Notes: generated by a model not told the origin, from the sequence alone. Positions 51,249 to 60,683 are shown, counted from the stretch's first letter. The stretch: 64,000 nt of DNA from Niallia sp052318935 (GCA_052318935.1 JBQRKO010000001.1), one strand, 5' to 3'. Numbers and translations are program-made.

Positions 51249-51523
51249 AGCTGTTCAAGGCGCTTCCGCTTTAGTTCAAAGATAAGAAAGTATAAAATTT
51301 TCAACTTAGACGAGTGTCTAGCTCCAGCGCCCTATCGACTTCAACGCTTCCCTCACCTCGTCTACGATAAGTCAACATCGACGCTTGCGCTCTTCGTGTT
51401 TCCTTTATCTCTGTAAGGTACACAATCTAAAACCGCCACGTCCTGTGGCAACGATTGTGTGATCCACATCCTGTGGAACTCACCTTTTTCCGTCGATGAG
51501 CAAGGGCGCTTGCGCTTTTCTTA
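51249..51523 (-). repeat. Dispersed repeat family A, compound reverse copy
   Basis: On the minus strand it starts AAGAAAAGCGCAAGCGCCCTT right after the odhB stop and ends near AAAGCGGAAGCGCCTTGAAC. It includes the insert with CCACGTCCTGTGG and CCACAGGATGTGG also seen near 9.9 kb, and the GAGCTAGACACTCGTCTAAG end of the standard element. It seems to be two copies merged. Confidence 0.8.
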
Positions 51524-52768
51524 TTACGCCTCAAATAATAATGATTCTGGATCTTCTAATAATGCTTTTATTCTAGCTAAAAATGTTACTGCTTCTTTGC
51601 CATCAATAATACGATGATCATAGGATAACGCAACATACATCATTGGTCTATTTTCCATGTTTTTTTCATCAATGGCAACAGGGCGAAGTTGAATTTTATG
51701 CATACCCAGTATTCCAACTTGTGGTCCATTTAATATAGGAGTCGACAATAAGGAACCAAAAACGCCTCCATTTGTAATCGTAAACGTTCCTCCTTGAAGG
51801 TCACTTAACGATAATTTATTATTTCTTGCTTTGTTGGCAAAGTCCATTATATCCTGTTCAATTTCTGCAAAATTTTTACGGTCTGCGTCTCTTAAAACAG
51901 GAACCACTAAACCTTCGTCAGTTGAAACAGCAATGCCAATGTCATAATATTTTTTTAAAAGGATTTGATCTCCTTGTATTTCCGCATTTAATAAGGGCGC
52001 TTTTTTTAAGCAAGCAACGACCGCTTTTGTAAAAAAAGACATAAAGCCTAATTTCACATCATTTTCTTTTTGAAATTGATCTTTTCTACGATTTCTAAGT
52101 TGCATAATATTCGTCATATCCACTTCATTAAAAGTAGTAAGCATCGCTGTATTTTGCTGTACTTCTAAAAGTCTGTTCGCAATCGTTTGTCTTCTTCTCG
52201 TCATCCGAATTCGTTCCACTTTTTCCTCTTTTTCATCCTCTAGAACCATTGGGGCGCTATTTACTGCAGTATTAGAGTCAATGACAGGTTCTTTGACTTT
52301 CTTCGCTATTGGTTCATATTTTTCTACATCATGTACTCTAAGTCTCCCTAGTGGATCACTTGTAGGAACATTCGTTAAATCAATCCCTTTATTTCTAGCC
52401 ATTTTTCGTGCAGCAGGAGAAGCTATCGGTTTATTTAATGATAAAGGAAGCGTTTCATTCTGCTTCACTTCTGGTTCTTGCACTTCATTTACGGAAGAGT
52501 CCTCCACTGTTGACATTTTTTCTTCCTGCAAAGCATCTTTTGATACGATGGCAATTGTTTCACCAACTAAAACCGTATCACCTTCCTTTGCTTTTAACTC
52601 TTGTAAGATACCGCTTTCCTCTGAAATAATTTCCACGTTCACTTTATCTGTTTCTAATTCAACAATATATTCCCCTTTTTCCACAAATTCGCCCGTTTTC
52701 TTTAACCATTGTGCTACCGTTCCTTCTGTAATTGATTCAGCTAGTTCTGGTACTTTAATTTCAGCCAT
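51524..52768 (-). CDS. odhB: Dihydrolipoyl succinyltransferase, E2 of 2-oxoglutarate dehydrogenase
   Basis: This 414-residue E2 core transfers the succinyl group to CoA in the citric acid cycle. One lipoyl domain (residues 1-76, lysine in LETDKVNVEI) is followed by an E3-binding domain (about 115-150, ASPAARKMARNKGIDL) and the catalytic domain (about 185-410) ending in SYDHRIIDGKEAVTFL, with the active-site His and Asp. The start overlaps the end of odhA by eight bases, so translation is coupled. GGGGGATGTTAA lies just ahead. Confidence 0.95.
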   Translation of the reverse strand: MAEIKVPELAESITEGTVAQWLKKTGEFVEKGEYIVELETDKVNVEIISEESGILQELKAKEGDTVLVGETIAIVSKDALQEEKMSTVEDSSVNEVQEPEVKQNETLPLSLNKPIASPAARKMARNKGIDLTNVPTSDPLGRLRVHDVEKYEPIAKKVKEPVIDSNTAVNSAPMVLEDEKEEKVERIRMTRRRQTIANRLLEVQQNTAMLTTFNEVDMTNIMQLRNRRKDQFQKENDVKLGFMSFFTKAVVACLKKAPLLNAEIQGDQILLKKYYDIGIAVSTDEGLVVPVLRDADRKNFAEIEQDIMDFANKARNNKLSLSDLQGGTFTITNGGVFGSLLSTPILNGPQVGILGMHKIQLRPVAIDEKNMENRPMMYVALSYDHRIIDGKEAVTFLARIKALLEDPESLLFEA

Positions 52769-55607
52769 TTAACATCCCCCTCAGTTCATTCCATGTTAAT
52801 GCTTCTTCAATGATTCTTGCTTGTTCTTTACGATGCACATTTGGGTCCCCTTCTGCAGGACTAGATCTTCTCCGTCTGCCAAAATATTGCAGAGAAACAG
52901 AAGCAGGGACAATTTTTTTCAATCGAGGCTCCAGAAAACTCCATGCTCCCATATTTTTTGGCTCTTCCTGAACCCAAACCACTTCTTTCACTTGTGGAAA
53001 ACGAGAAAAAATGTCTTTTAATTTATTCTCTGGAAATGGATAGATTTCCTCCACTCTTACTAGGTGGAATCGATGCATATTATGTTGCACTTTTAATGCT
53101 TGATGAAGATCGATCGCCATTTTACCAGTAGACAATATGATTCTTTTCACGTCGTTTACATTTTTAAATAGATTCTCTTCCTCCATTACAGACTGAAAAC
53201 TTCCTTCACTTAGTTCCTTTCCATTTGATGCGACATCTGCATTTCTTAGCAAACTTTTTGGTGTCATCAGTACAAGTGGTCTGACTTCTTCCATATTTAA
53301 AATTGCAGCTTGGCGGCGTAAAATATGAAAATACTGAGCGGAAGAAGATAAATTTGCAACGGTCCAGTTATTTTCAGCAGCTAATGCTAAAAATCGCTCC
53401 AACCTGCCGCTGGAGTGTTCTGGTCCCTGCCCTTCGTAACCATGTGGAAGCAGCATTACCATTCCTGATTTTTGCCCCCATTTTGCTCTTCCCGCTGCAA
53501 TAAATTGATCAAATATTACTTGAGCAGCATTGGAAAAATCTCCATATTGTGCCTCCCAAAGTACTAATGTTTCAGGAGCAAAAACATTATATCCGTATTC
53601 AAACCCTAACACTGATCCTTCAGAAAGCGGGCTGTTATGTACGGCAAATGATGCCTTTGCAGAGGATAAAGCATGTAACGGTGAAAAGGACATTCCTGTT
53701 ACATGATCATGCAGCATAATATTTCTTTGGGCAAATGTACCTCTTTGTGAATCTTGTCCGGATAAACGAATCGGCGTGCCATCTTGCAAAATACTAGCAA
53801 ATGCTAAAGTTTCCGCCAGCCCCCAGTCTATCTTGCCGTCTGCTTCTAAGGCATTTTCTCTTCTTTTAAGAATTTTTCCTAGCTTTTCAAAAATTTGAAA
53901 CGAAGGCGGAAAATGAAGCAGCTCTTTGTTTATTTGTTTTAATCTTTCTAAAGGAACCGCTGTATGAATATCTGGAAGCAGTTTCTCCACCGAATTGGGT
54001 GGATTCTTAACTGTAGGTGCCTCTTTTTTCTTTGGCACTAATTCATAAGCTTTTTGTAATGTCGTGCGGACCTCTGTTTTTATTTCTTGCACTTCTTGTT
54101 CTGAAAAAACAGCTTCCTTCCTTAACTTCTGCTCATACAATTTTGTTACAGTTGGATGTTGTTGAATCAGTTTATACATTAACGGATTAGTAGTCATTGG
54201 CTCATCCATTTCATTATGGCCATATCTTCTGTAGCCAATTAAATCAATTAAAAAATCCTTTTTAAATGTTGCGCGATATTCACATGCTAAAAGTGCAGCC
54301 TTTATACAAGCTTCAGGATCATCAGCATTTACATGTATAACTGGAATTTCAAACCCTTTTGCTAAATCACTTGCATACCTTGTAGAACGGGAATCCATTG
54401 AATCAGTAGTAAAACCAATTGTATTATTAGCAATAATATGTATGGTTCCTCCCGTTCGATATCCTTTTAATCCTGTTAAATTTAATGTTTCCGATACAAT
54501 TCCTTGTCCCGGAAATGCAGCATCTCCATGTATTAATATTGCCTGGGCAGAGTTAGAATCTTCGACCGGAAAACCAGCTTTACCCCGATCGTCTTGTGAT
54601 GCTCTTGTAAAACCTTCCACTACAGAACCAACAAATTCTAAATGACTCGGATTATTGGCAAGTGATAAACGAACGGTTGATGTGCTGCTGTTTTTTAATT
54701 GCCGGTTTAACCCTAAATGATATTTAACATCTCCTGTCCATCCAAAACTGATTCCAACTGACCCTTCTGATGGTACTAATTGTTTATTTGGCGCATGCTG
54801 GAATTCAGAAAAAATCATTTCATACGGTTTTTCTAAAACATGTGCCAATACATTTAATCTGCCGCGATGAGCCATACCGATATTTATATTTTTTGCGCCA
54901 TTCACCACAGATTGAGAAATAATTTCGTCTAGTATCGGCACCATTGTATCTAAACCTTCAATCGAAAAGCGTTTTTGTCCAACAAATGTTTTATGTAAAA
55001 AATGCTCAAATTCTTCTACTTCTATTAATCTTTTTAATAATTTTTTCTTCATAGAGAACCCATATTGTGATTGAAGACTGCCTGACTCTACTTTATTTTG
55101 CAGCCAGTTTTTTTCATGAAGGTCATTCACATGATAAAACTCGAATGCAATTGTGTTTGAATATACCTTTTTTAAATAATTGATTGCTTCATAACCATTT
55201 TTAATTGTTGGTGGTGCATCAGGACAAATGAATGATGCTGGTATATTTTCCAAATCTTCTTTTGATAAATGAACATGAGAATGCTCAAAAATGTCGTCTT
55301 CTCGTTTTTGATCTTTCAGCGGATAAATATCAGCTGCTAAATGGCCATATGCTCTTATTTTATTTACAAGTGTAACAGCCGCAATTACCTTTTCCATTTG
55401 AACAGTTTGATTAGAACTATTAAAAGAGGAAGAAGAGTCTTCTTTCCTTTCCAATGGAGGTCCCCAAAGATCAAAATGATGTCGTATATCATCTTCTACT
55501 GAATAAGGATCTTTTTCATACATTTCATATAATTCCATTGCAAGCCCAAGATTCGGCCCATAAAATTTTGGTTGACGTGAGCTTATTCCGTTAGTTGGCT
55601 TTCCCAT
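52761..55607 (-). CDS. odhA: 2-oxoglutarate dehydrogenase E1 component
   Basis: This 948-residue thiamine-diphosphate enzyme decarboxylates 2-oxoglutarate. Motifs include GMAHRGRLNVLAHVLEKPYE, the ThDP-binding GDAAFPGQGIVSETLNLT...NNTIGFTT, and RLSGQDSQRGTFAQRN in the transketolase-like half; the C-terminal domain begins near LMTPKSLLRN. ATG 55607 was selected because GGAGGGGGTTC stands before it. It forms an operon with odhB. The region upstream (55608-55924) holds only a palindrome and the terminator of the sensor kinase gene. Confidence 0.95.
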   Translation of the reverse strand: MGKPTNGISSRQPKFYGPNLGLAMELYEMYEKDPYSVEDDIRHHFDLWGPPLERKEDSSSSFNSSNQTVQMEKVIAAVTLVNKIRAYGHLAADIYPLKDQKREDDIFEHSHVHLSKEDLENIPASFICPDAPPTIKNGYEAINYLKKVYSNTIAFEFYHVNDLHEKNWLQNKVESGSLQSQYGFSMKKKLLKRLIEVEEFEHFLHKTFVGQKRFSIEGLDTMVPILDEIISQSVVNGAKNINIGMAHRGRLNVLAHVLEKPYEMIFSEFQHAPNKQLVPSEGSVGISFGWTGDVKYHLGLNRQLKNSSTSTVRLSLANNPSHLEFVGSVVEGFTRASQDDRGKAGFPVEDSNSAQAILIHGDAAFPGQGIVSETLNLTGLKGYRTGGTIHIIANNTIGFTTDSMDSRSTRYASDLAKGFEIPVIHVNADDPEACIKAALLACEYRATFKKDFLIDLIGYRRYGHNEMDEPMTTNPLMYKLIQQHPTVTKLYEQKLRKEAVFSEQEVQEIKTEVRTTLQKAYELVPKKKEAPTVKNPPNSVEKLLPDIHTAVPLERLKQINKELLHFPPSFQIFEKLGKILKRRENALEADGKIDWGLAETLAFASILQDGTPIRLSGQDSQRGTFAQRNIMLHDHVTGMSFSPLHALSSAKASFAVHNSPLSEGSVLGFEYGYNVFAPETLVLWEAQYGDFSNAAQVIFDQFIAAGRAKWGQKSGMVMLLPHGYEGQGPEHSSGRLERFLALAAENNWTVANLSSSAQYFHILRRQAAILNMEEVRPLVLMTPKSLLRNADVASNGKELSEGSFQSVMEEENLFKNVNDVKRIILSTGKMAIDLHQALKVQHNMHRFHLVRVEEIYPFPENKLKDIFSRFPQVKEVVWVQEEPKNMGAWSFLEPRLKKIVPASVSLQYFGRRRRSSPAEGDPNVHRKEQARIIEEALTWNELRGMLNG

Positions 55608-55734
55608 GAAGAACCCCCTCCACCACAATTTAATTCATCGGTTATTACCTTATTTTCTAATTTACACTAAATTTGTACAAATTCAAAAAATAAACATTTA
55701 AAAATTTAATAAAAATTCTAGACTTTTGTTTAGA

Positions 55735-55749
55735 ATGATTACTAATCAT
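55735..55749. promoter_or_regulatory. Perfect 15-base palindrome upstream of odhA
   Basis: ATGATTA-C-TAATCAT lies about 130 bases before the odhA start and next to TTCTA...TAGAA. Its size and symmetry suit a repressor site, but it does not match Fur, PerR or Zur boxes well. Confidence 0.45.
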
Positions 55750-55889
55750 CATAGACTATCAGAATATTCACTTATTATACTACAGGATACATAGCAAAAA
55801 AATAAAAATCCTAGAATCGAATACGATTAACAAACATTGCAAACAAAATGTTTCCATTTCATGATTTATCGTATTTTTCATCAAAAAAA

Positions 55890-55906
55890 GACTGAGTGTA
55901 TCAGCC
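55890..55906 (-). terminator. Terminator of the ArlRS-like operon
   Basis: On the minus strand GGCTGA-TACAC-TCAGTC forms a short stem with one G-T pair and is followed by TTTTTTTGATG. It lies 19 bases past the kinase stop. Confidence 0.7.
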
Positions 55907-55924
55907 TTGTAAAAAGTAGTTTAT

Positions 55925-57319
55925 TCATTTATTCAGGAAAGTTACAATAACTTTTGTGCCTACTCCTTCTTGACTTTCAATAACAATTTCCCCTTCATAG
56001 TATTCCACTATTTTTCTGGCAATTGCAAGTCCTAAACCTGTCCCACCTTGTTCTCTACTTCTTGCTTTATCTACTCGATAAAATCGATCAAATACTTTCG
56101 GCAAATCTTGTTTTGGTATACCAATCCCGTTATCGGCTATCTTCAATACAAACTTTCTTCTCAGTTCCATTGTTTCAATCGTAATTTCCTTTTTTACGGG
56201 CGAATATTTAACCGCATTATCTAAAAGTATCGTAAGAATTTGTTGAAAATGTTGCTCTGTAACTCCATATAAATTAGTATACTGTATTTTTTCGATAAAC
56301 TGAAAATCTTTATAAAGCATATGAAAATCTTTGACGGTATGGTGAATGATTTCTCCCACGTTTTCAGGCATAATCATACTTCCGCTCCGTGGATGATCAA
56401 GTTTTGATAAATTTAATAAGGAAAGCACTAGTTTTTTTAATTTCGCTATTTCTTCTACCGAAGCTTGCAGTGATTCTTCTAATATATCTGGATTTTTTTT
56501 CCCCCATCGATTTAGCATGGAAAGATGTCCTTCTAATATCGAGATCGGGGTGCGCAATTCATGTGAGGCATCTTCAATAAACTGTTTTTGCTGCTGAAAA
56601 GTATCATCAATTCGATCCATCATTTCATTAAATAAAGTGGAAAGCTCTGAAATTTCATCTTCTTGTGTATACACTGGGATTCTTTCTTTAAAACCGGCAC
56701 TTTTAATTTTGTTCATCGTTTTTGTAATAATGCTTAATGGTTTTAATAATTGTAAAGATAGAATATAACCAATACCAGCACTTATAAGGATGGTTGTGAG
56801 TGCAAACAGCATCATTGCAAATGCTAAATGCTTCCTTACTAAATCATACGAATCCAACAACCGAATAATTTCTACTTTGCCGGAAAAGTCTTTCCCATTT
56901 AAAGATTGACTGTAAATCAATGATTGTTGTTTTCCGATTGTGAAATAACTGATTTTTTTATATCCAAGTAGTTGATTCGGTTCTATTATAGGAAAATCAC
57001 CATTCATTTGAGATACTATCAAATTTCCTTTTTGATCAGTTACCCGTATTAGCTGATTTTTTGTATTTATTTTTTCCATAAATGGCACACTAGCTTGAAT
57101 TTCTTCCTTTGCAAGAGATCCTGAACTAGAATGGAAGTTTTTTAATAACTCATTCATTGTTTGTTTCACAGAATTTTCTTCTTGTTTTAATAACCAAGAA
57201 GAAACCGTATGGTATTCAAAAAAAGTAAAAATGCTAAAGGTAAAAAAAATACTAGCGGATAACCATACTGTCAATTTCCACTTCCAAGATAAAAGGGATA
57301 TTTTTTTTACGATGTTCAT
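55925..57319 (-). CDS. arlS: Two-component sensor kinase, ArlS/YkoH-like
   Basis: This 464-residue membrane kinase has two membrane helices (about 14-36 and 165-187) around an extracellular sensor region and a HAMP linker (about 190-240). The HisKA box is EDASHELRTPISILEGH and the ATPase domain has ILLDNAVKYSP, ADNGIGIP and GGTGLGLAIARKIV. The start codon overlaps the end of the regulator gene (ATGA). The order odhB-odhA-kinase-regulator is the same as around arlRS in Staphylococcus aureus, which is why I use that name; the Bacillus subtilis counterpart would be YkoH. Confidence 0.82.
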   Translation of the reverse strand: MNIVKKISLLSWKWKLTVWLSASIFFTFSIFTFFEYHTVSSWLLKQEENSVKQTMNELLKNFHSSSGSLAKEEIQASVPFMEKINTKNQLIRVTDQKGNLIVSQMNGDFPIIEPNQLLGYKKISYFTIGKQQSLIYSQSLNGKDFSGKVEIIRLLDSYDLVRKHLAFAMMLFALTTILISAGIGYILSLQLLKPLSIITKTMNKIKSAGFKERIPVYTQEDEISELSTLFNEMMDRIDDTFQQQKQFIEDASHELRTPISILEGHLSMLNRWGKKNPDILEESLQASVEEIAKLKKLVLSLLNLSKLDHPRSGSMIMPENVGEIIHHTVKDFHMLYKDFQFIEKIQYTNLYGVTEQHFQQILTILLDNAVKYSPVKKEITIETMELRRKFVLKIADNGIGIPKQDLPKVFDRFYRVDKARSREQGGTGLGLAIARKIVEYYEGEIVIESQEGVGTKVIVTFLNK

Positions 57320-57993
57320 CTCATTACATATCCTATTCCACGAACGGTTTCAATATAAACTGCTTTACCGGTAGCATCAAGTTTGTTGCGTAAATAACGA
57401 ACATATACATCGATTACGTTTGTTTCCACTTCTGATTCATATCCCCAAATTTTATTCAATAATACCTCCCGTGTCAGCACAATATTAATATTGTTCATAA
57501 ACATGCTTAATAAGTCATATTCTCGTTTTGTAAGGGAAAGGATATGATCCCCTTTTTTCGCAATATGTGATTCCACTTCTATCGTGATATCTTTAAAGTT
57601 GAGGATCGTCATTTTTTGAGAAGACGGGTTGGCACCCACTCTCCGAAACAAAGCTCGTAAGCGTGCTAACAGCTCTTCTATTGCAAATGGCTTTACTAAA
57701 TAATCATCTGCTCCGCTGTCTAGTCCTGAAACTTTATCAAGGACACTGTCTCTTGCTGTTATCATAAGGATTGGAGTATCTTTTACTTGCCTGATTCTCC
57801 GGCATACTTCTATTCCATTTAATTCTGGAAGCATTAAGTCTAATAAAATAATATCCCAATTTTCTGTCATTGCTTTATTTAATCCATTTCTGCCGTCTGA
57901 ACAAACTGCGGCTTCGTATCCTTCATATGATAATTCTAATTCAATAAATCTTGCTAAGTTTTTTTCATCTTCAATAATCAAAATTCGTCTCAT
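57316..57993 (-). CDS. arlR: OmpR-family response regulator, ArlR/YkoG-like
   Basis: This 225-residue regulator has a receiver domain (residues 1-115, phospho-acceptor in ILLDLMLPEL near Asp52, lysine in DYLVKPFAIEELLAR) and a winged-helix DNA-binding domain (about 130-225, ending VYIETVRGIGYVMR). It overlaps the kinase gene by four bases. A possible 40-residue membrane protein gene lies just upstream on the same strand. Target genes cannot be told from the window. Confidence 0.88.
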   Translation of the reverse strand: MRRILIIEDEKNLARFIELELSYEGYEAAVCSDGRNGLNKAMTENWDIILLDLMLPELNGIEVCRRIRQVKDTPILMITARDSVLDKVSGLDSGADDYLVKPFAIEELLARLRALFRRVGANPSSQKMTILNFKDITIEVESHIAKKGDHILSLTKREYDLLSMFMNNINIVLTREVLLNKIWGYESEVETNVIDVYVRYLRNKLDATGKAVYIETVRGIGYVMR

Positions 57994-58020
57994 ACTTCAC
58001 TCTCACTGATTCGTATATTG

Positions 58021-58143
58021 TTACTTCATTTTTTTATGAAAACATAAATCCATTATAGCATGGGTAAATGCGATCATCTGATAGCTTAATAAAGAAACTG
58101 CCGTAATAGAGAAAAAACTAATCACAACATATCGTAAAATCAT
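58021..58143 (-). CDS. Small membrane protein, 40 residues, upstream of the two-component system
   Basis: GGGAGAGGG at 58155-58163 is followed by TTG, TTG and ATG in frame, at 5, 8 and 11 bases. From ATG 58143 the product is MILRYVVISFFSITAVSLLS followed by YQMIAFTHAI and a basic end. It has one membrane helix. It ends 27 bases before the regulator gene in the same direction, so it may be part of that operon. I do not recognise it. The next ~300 bases towards sspH show nothing else. Confidence 0.5.
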   Translation of the reverse strand: MILRYVVISFFSITAVSLLSYQMIAFTHAIMDLCFHKKMK

Positions 58144-58447
58144 CAACAATTGGACCCTCTCCCTTCATTTGGCCGATATTCAGCAAATTTTCACTTCTCC
58201 CTTCCCCCAGATTTTTACTAAACCCTTCTTGTGATTCCGATTATCTCAATGGTAAATACCATTAACCTGTTACTGATGTTATTAATACTGTAAAAATAAA
58301 TACAACTATGGTCTTTTTTCATTCTAAAACCTTATCGAGAAAAACAAATGAAAATAGTGTTAAAATTACATGAGAATATTTTTATAAAGGATAAAATCGA
58401 AATAAATGACACATTATAAATGATAGAATTCATTAGGAGGCAAAAAC

Positions 58448-58630
58448 ATGAACATAGGAAGAGCCATTGAGATTATGACCACTGGAGATATCATAAATGT
58501 TCGTTACCAGGGAGAAAGCGTGATTATTCAACATGTTGACGAAAACGCGAAAACAGCAAGAATCTATCCAAAAGCAAATCCGGATCAGGAGATGGAAGTG
58601 AATGTACAGCAATTATCAGAAGAACAATAA
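58448..58630 (+). CDS. sspH: Small acid-soluble spore protein H
   Basis: This 60-residue spore protein is of the SspH type. The N-terminus MNIGRAIEIMTTGDIINVRY, the central IIQHVDENAKTARIYP and the acidic tail are family features. It is expected to be made in the forespore. TTAGGAGGCAAAAAC precedes the ATG. I could not identify its sigma-G promoter with confidence, and no terminator was obvious in the 195 bases to the riboswitch. Confidence 0.9.
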   Translation: MNIGRAIEIMTTGDIINVRYQGESVIIQHVDENAKTARIYPKANPDQEMEVNVQQLSEEQ

Positions 58631-58825
58631 CCACCATATAGTCAGTAAAAACGGACATAATACTATTTCATAACTCATAATTATCTCATAAGACATCATC
58701 ATCATTTTCTAAACAACCTTATTATGTACAAATTTTCCCTTCTTTTAAAAAAAAGAGAATCATTAAAAAAATGGTTGCTATTCTTATCAAAGTATAGTAA
58801 ATTTATAGAAAATTACATAGATAAT

Positions 58826-58937
58826 TTCTTATCGAGAGAGGTTGAGGGAATGGCCCGAAGACACCTCAGCAACCTTCAGTCACACGAACTGAAAAGGTGC
58901 TAATTCCATCAAGTTAAAAAACTTGACAGATAAGGAG
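58826..58937 (+). promoter_or_regulatory. SAM-I (S-box) riboswitch
   Basis: All core parts are present: P1 CTTATC (58828) with GATAAG (58929), GAGAGAGGTTGAGGGAATGG, CCCGAAGACACCTCAGCAACC, GGTGCTAATTCC and a P4 stem AAGTT/AACTT near 58913-58925. It controls the methionine operon by sensing S-adenosylmethionine. Confidence 0.95.
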
Positions 58938-58958
58938 AATGACCTTATAAACTAACAC

Positions 58959-58993
58959 AAGTCTTCTTCTTACTTTAGGAAGAAGACTTTTTT
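58959..58993 (+). terminator. Riboswitch-controlled terminator
   Basis: AAGTCTTCTTC and GAAGAAGACTT make an 11-bp stem followed by TTTTT, 25 bases after the S-box. It should form when SAM is bound and stop transcription before metI. Confidence 0.9.
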
Positions 58994-59152
58994 ATGGAAA
59001 AAAACTTGTTGCTACTTCGGGTAATGAGTATCATTCACAGATACATATAAAACCTCGCCTCTTAAGAATAGAATTATAATTGTAATATTTAATAATATTG
59101 AAGATCAATTTCTGTAAAGAAAAACATCATTGATTATGAAGGAGTGTTTTAC

Positions 59153-60259
59153 ATGTATAAAGCAGAAACAAAGTTGGCGCAAATTGGTAACAGAAGTGAT
59201 AATGCAACAGGAACGATAAATCCTCCTATATACTTATCAACTGCTTACCGTCATACTGGAATTGGTGAATCAACCGGTTATGATTATATCCGAACTGGAA
59301 ATCCAACAAGGGAACTATTAGAAAATGTCATTGCTGATTTAGAAGAAGGAGATCGCGGATATGCATGCAGCTCCGGCATGGCTGCTATTCAAACCGTCCT
59401 TGCTCTGTTTCAAAGCGGAGATGAATGGATTCTTTCAAAAGACTTGTACGGTGGAACTTATCGTTTATTAGAACAAGGCTTTAAAAAATGGGGTCTTCGA
59501 TGTTCGTACGTCAACACTTCAAATTCAGAAGAAATTCGTGTACAAATAAATGCTAATACGAAAGCTATTTTTATTGAGACTCCAACAAACCCACTGATGG
59601 AAGAAACAGATATTGCTGAAGTAGCTAAAATAGCGAAGGAAAATAACATATTATTGATTGTGGACAATACGTTCTATACACCAATTATTCAACAGCCTAT
59701 TCTTTTAGGAGCGGATATTGTTATTCACAGTGCAACGAAGTATTTAGGTGGTCATAATGATGTACTTGCAGGACTTATTGTCGCTAAAGGAAAAGAATTA
59801 TCTGATGAGCTTGCGATGCATCATAATGCTGCGGGTGGTGTATTAAGTCCATTTGATTCATGGCTGTTAATGCGCGGGATGAAAACATTGCCACTTAGAA
59901 TGGCAAAACATGAAGAAAATGCACACGCACTTGTTTCCTATTTAAAAGAGCAGGAAAATGTCATTGATGTCCTTTATCCAGGCAGAGGCGGGATGATTTC
60001 TTTCCGTGTTATTGATGAAAAATTAGTAAATCCTTTTTTACAAAATTTACAATTAATTTCTTTTGCTGAAAGTTTAGGCGGCCCGGAAAGCTTTATCACT
60101 TATCCTGCTACCCAAACACATGCAGATATTCCAGAAGACATACGCATTGCAACAGGTGTTTGTAATAAACTATTGCGTTTTTCTGTCGGTATTGAAAATG
60201 TAGAAGATTTAATTAAAGATCTAGATAAAGCATTTACTTTAGCTAAAGTGGTTAAATAA
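59153..60259 (+). CDS. metI: Cystathionine gamma-synthase/O-acylhomoserine thiolyase
   Basis: This 368-residue PLP enzyme replaces the acyl group of acylated homoserine with cysteine or sulfide. The PLP lysine is in IVIHSATKYLGGHNDVLAG, and YDYIRTGNPTRELLE, ACSSGMAAIQTVLALF and RFSVGIENVEDL are family signatures that match MetI of Bacillus subtilis closely. ATG 59153 follows GAAGGAGTG; a frame start nine bases earlier lacks a signal. It is the first gene behind the SAM riboswitch. Confidence 0.94.
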   Translation: MYKAETKLAQIGNRSDNATGTINPPIYLSTAYRHTGIGESTGYDYIRTGNPTRELLENVIADLEEGDRGYACSSGMAAIQTVLALFQSGDEWILSKDLYGGTYRLLEQGFKKWGLRCSYVNTSNSEEIRVQINANTKAIFIETPTNPLMEETDIAEVAKIAKENNILLIVDNTFYTPIIQQPILLGADIVIHSATKYLGGHNDVLAGLIVAKGKELSDELAMHHNAAGGVLSPFDSWLLMRGMKTLPLRMAKHEENAHALVSYLKEQENVIDVLYPGRGGMISFRVIDEKLVNPFLQNLQLISFAESLGGPESFITYPATQTHADIPEDIRIATGVCNKLLRFSVGIENVEDLIKDLDKAFTLAKVVK

Positions 60260-60261
60260 TA

Positions 60262-60640
60262 AATGATTATACATTTGAAATAAAACTGCTTCTTAATAAT
60301 TATAATTTCGAATTCGGAAACAGATGTGGTAAATATGTCAATTCAACACGCCTCTATTTATCATCAGAAAGATATTGTTTCATTTGGCAATATGATTATA
60401 GTAGAAGTTTACACACTTCTAGAGAAGCAATAGAAGTAGTGAACGCACAATTAATAGATGAATACAAAGGCTTTGCTTTTGCATCTGGAATGGCAGTTAT
60501 ATCAACTGCCTTCCTTCTTCTTTCACAAGGAGATCATGTGGGTTATTATAGAGGGTGTGTACGGTCGTACGTATCGTATGGTTACTAGTGAATTAAACCG
60601 TTTTGCAATAAGCATGCCTTTGTAGACATGAATGAAAGAA
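60262..60640 (+). pseudogene. metC: Remnant of metC (cystathionine beta-lyase)
   Basis: Between metI and yitJ the three frames together still read the N-terminal third of MetC: FEIKLLLNN, SIQHASIYHQKDIVSFGN, YDYSRS...TSREAIEVV, then YKGFAFASGMAVISTAFLLL and SQGDHVV...IEGVYGRTYRMVTSELNRF. The pieces are split by several frameshifts and stops, and the remaining two thirds, including the PLP lysine, are gone. In Bacillus subtilis metI and metC form one S-box operon, so this is the decayed partner. The beta-lyase step must now be done by another enzyme. Confidence 0.88.
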
Positions 60641-60683
60641 AATAGGAGAATTACATTATATATAGATTTTGAGGTGTACAAAG

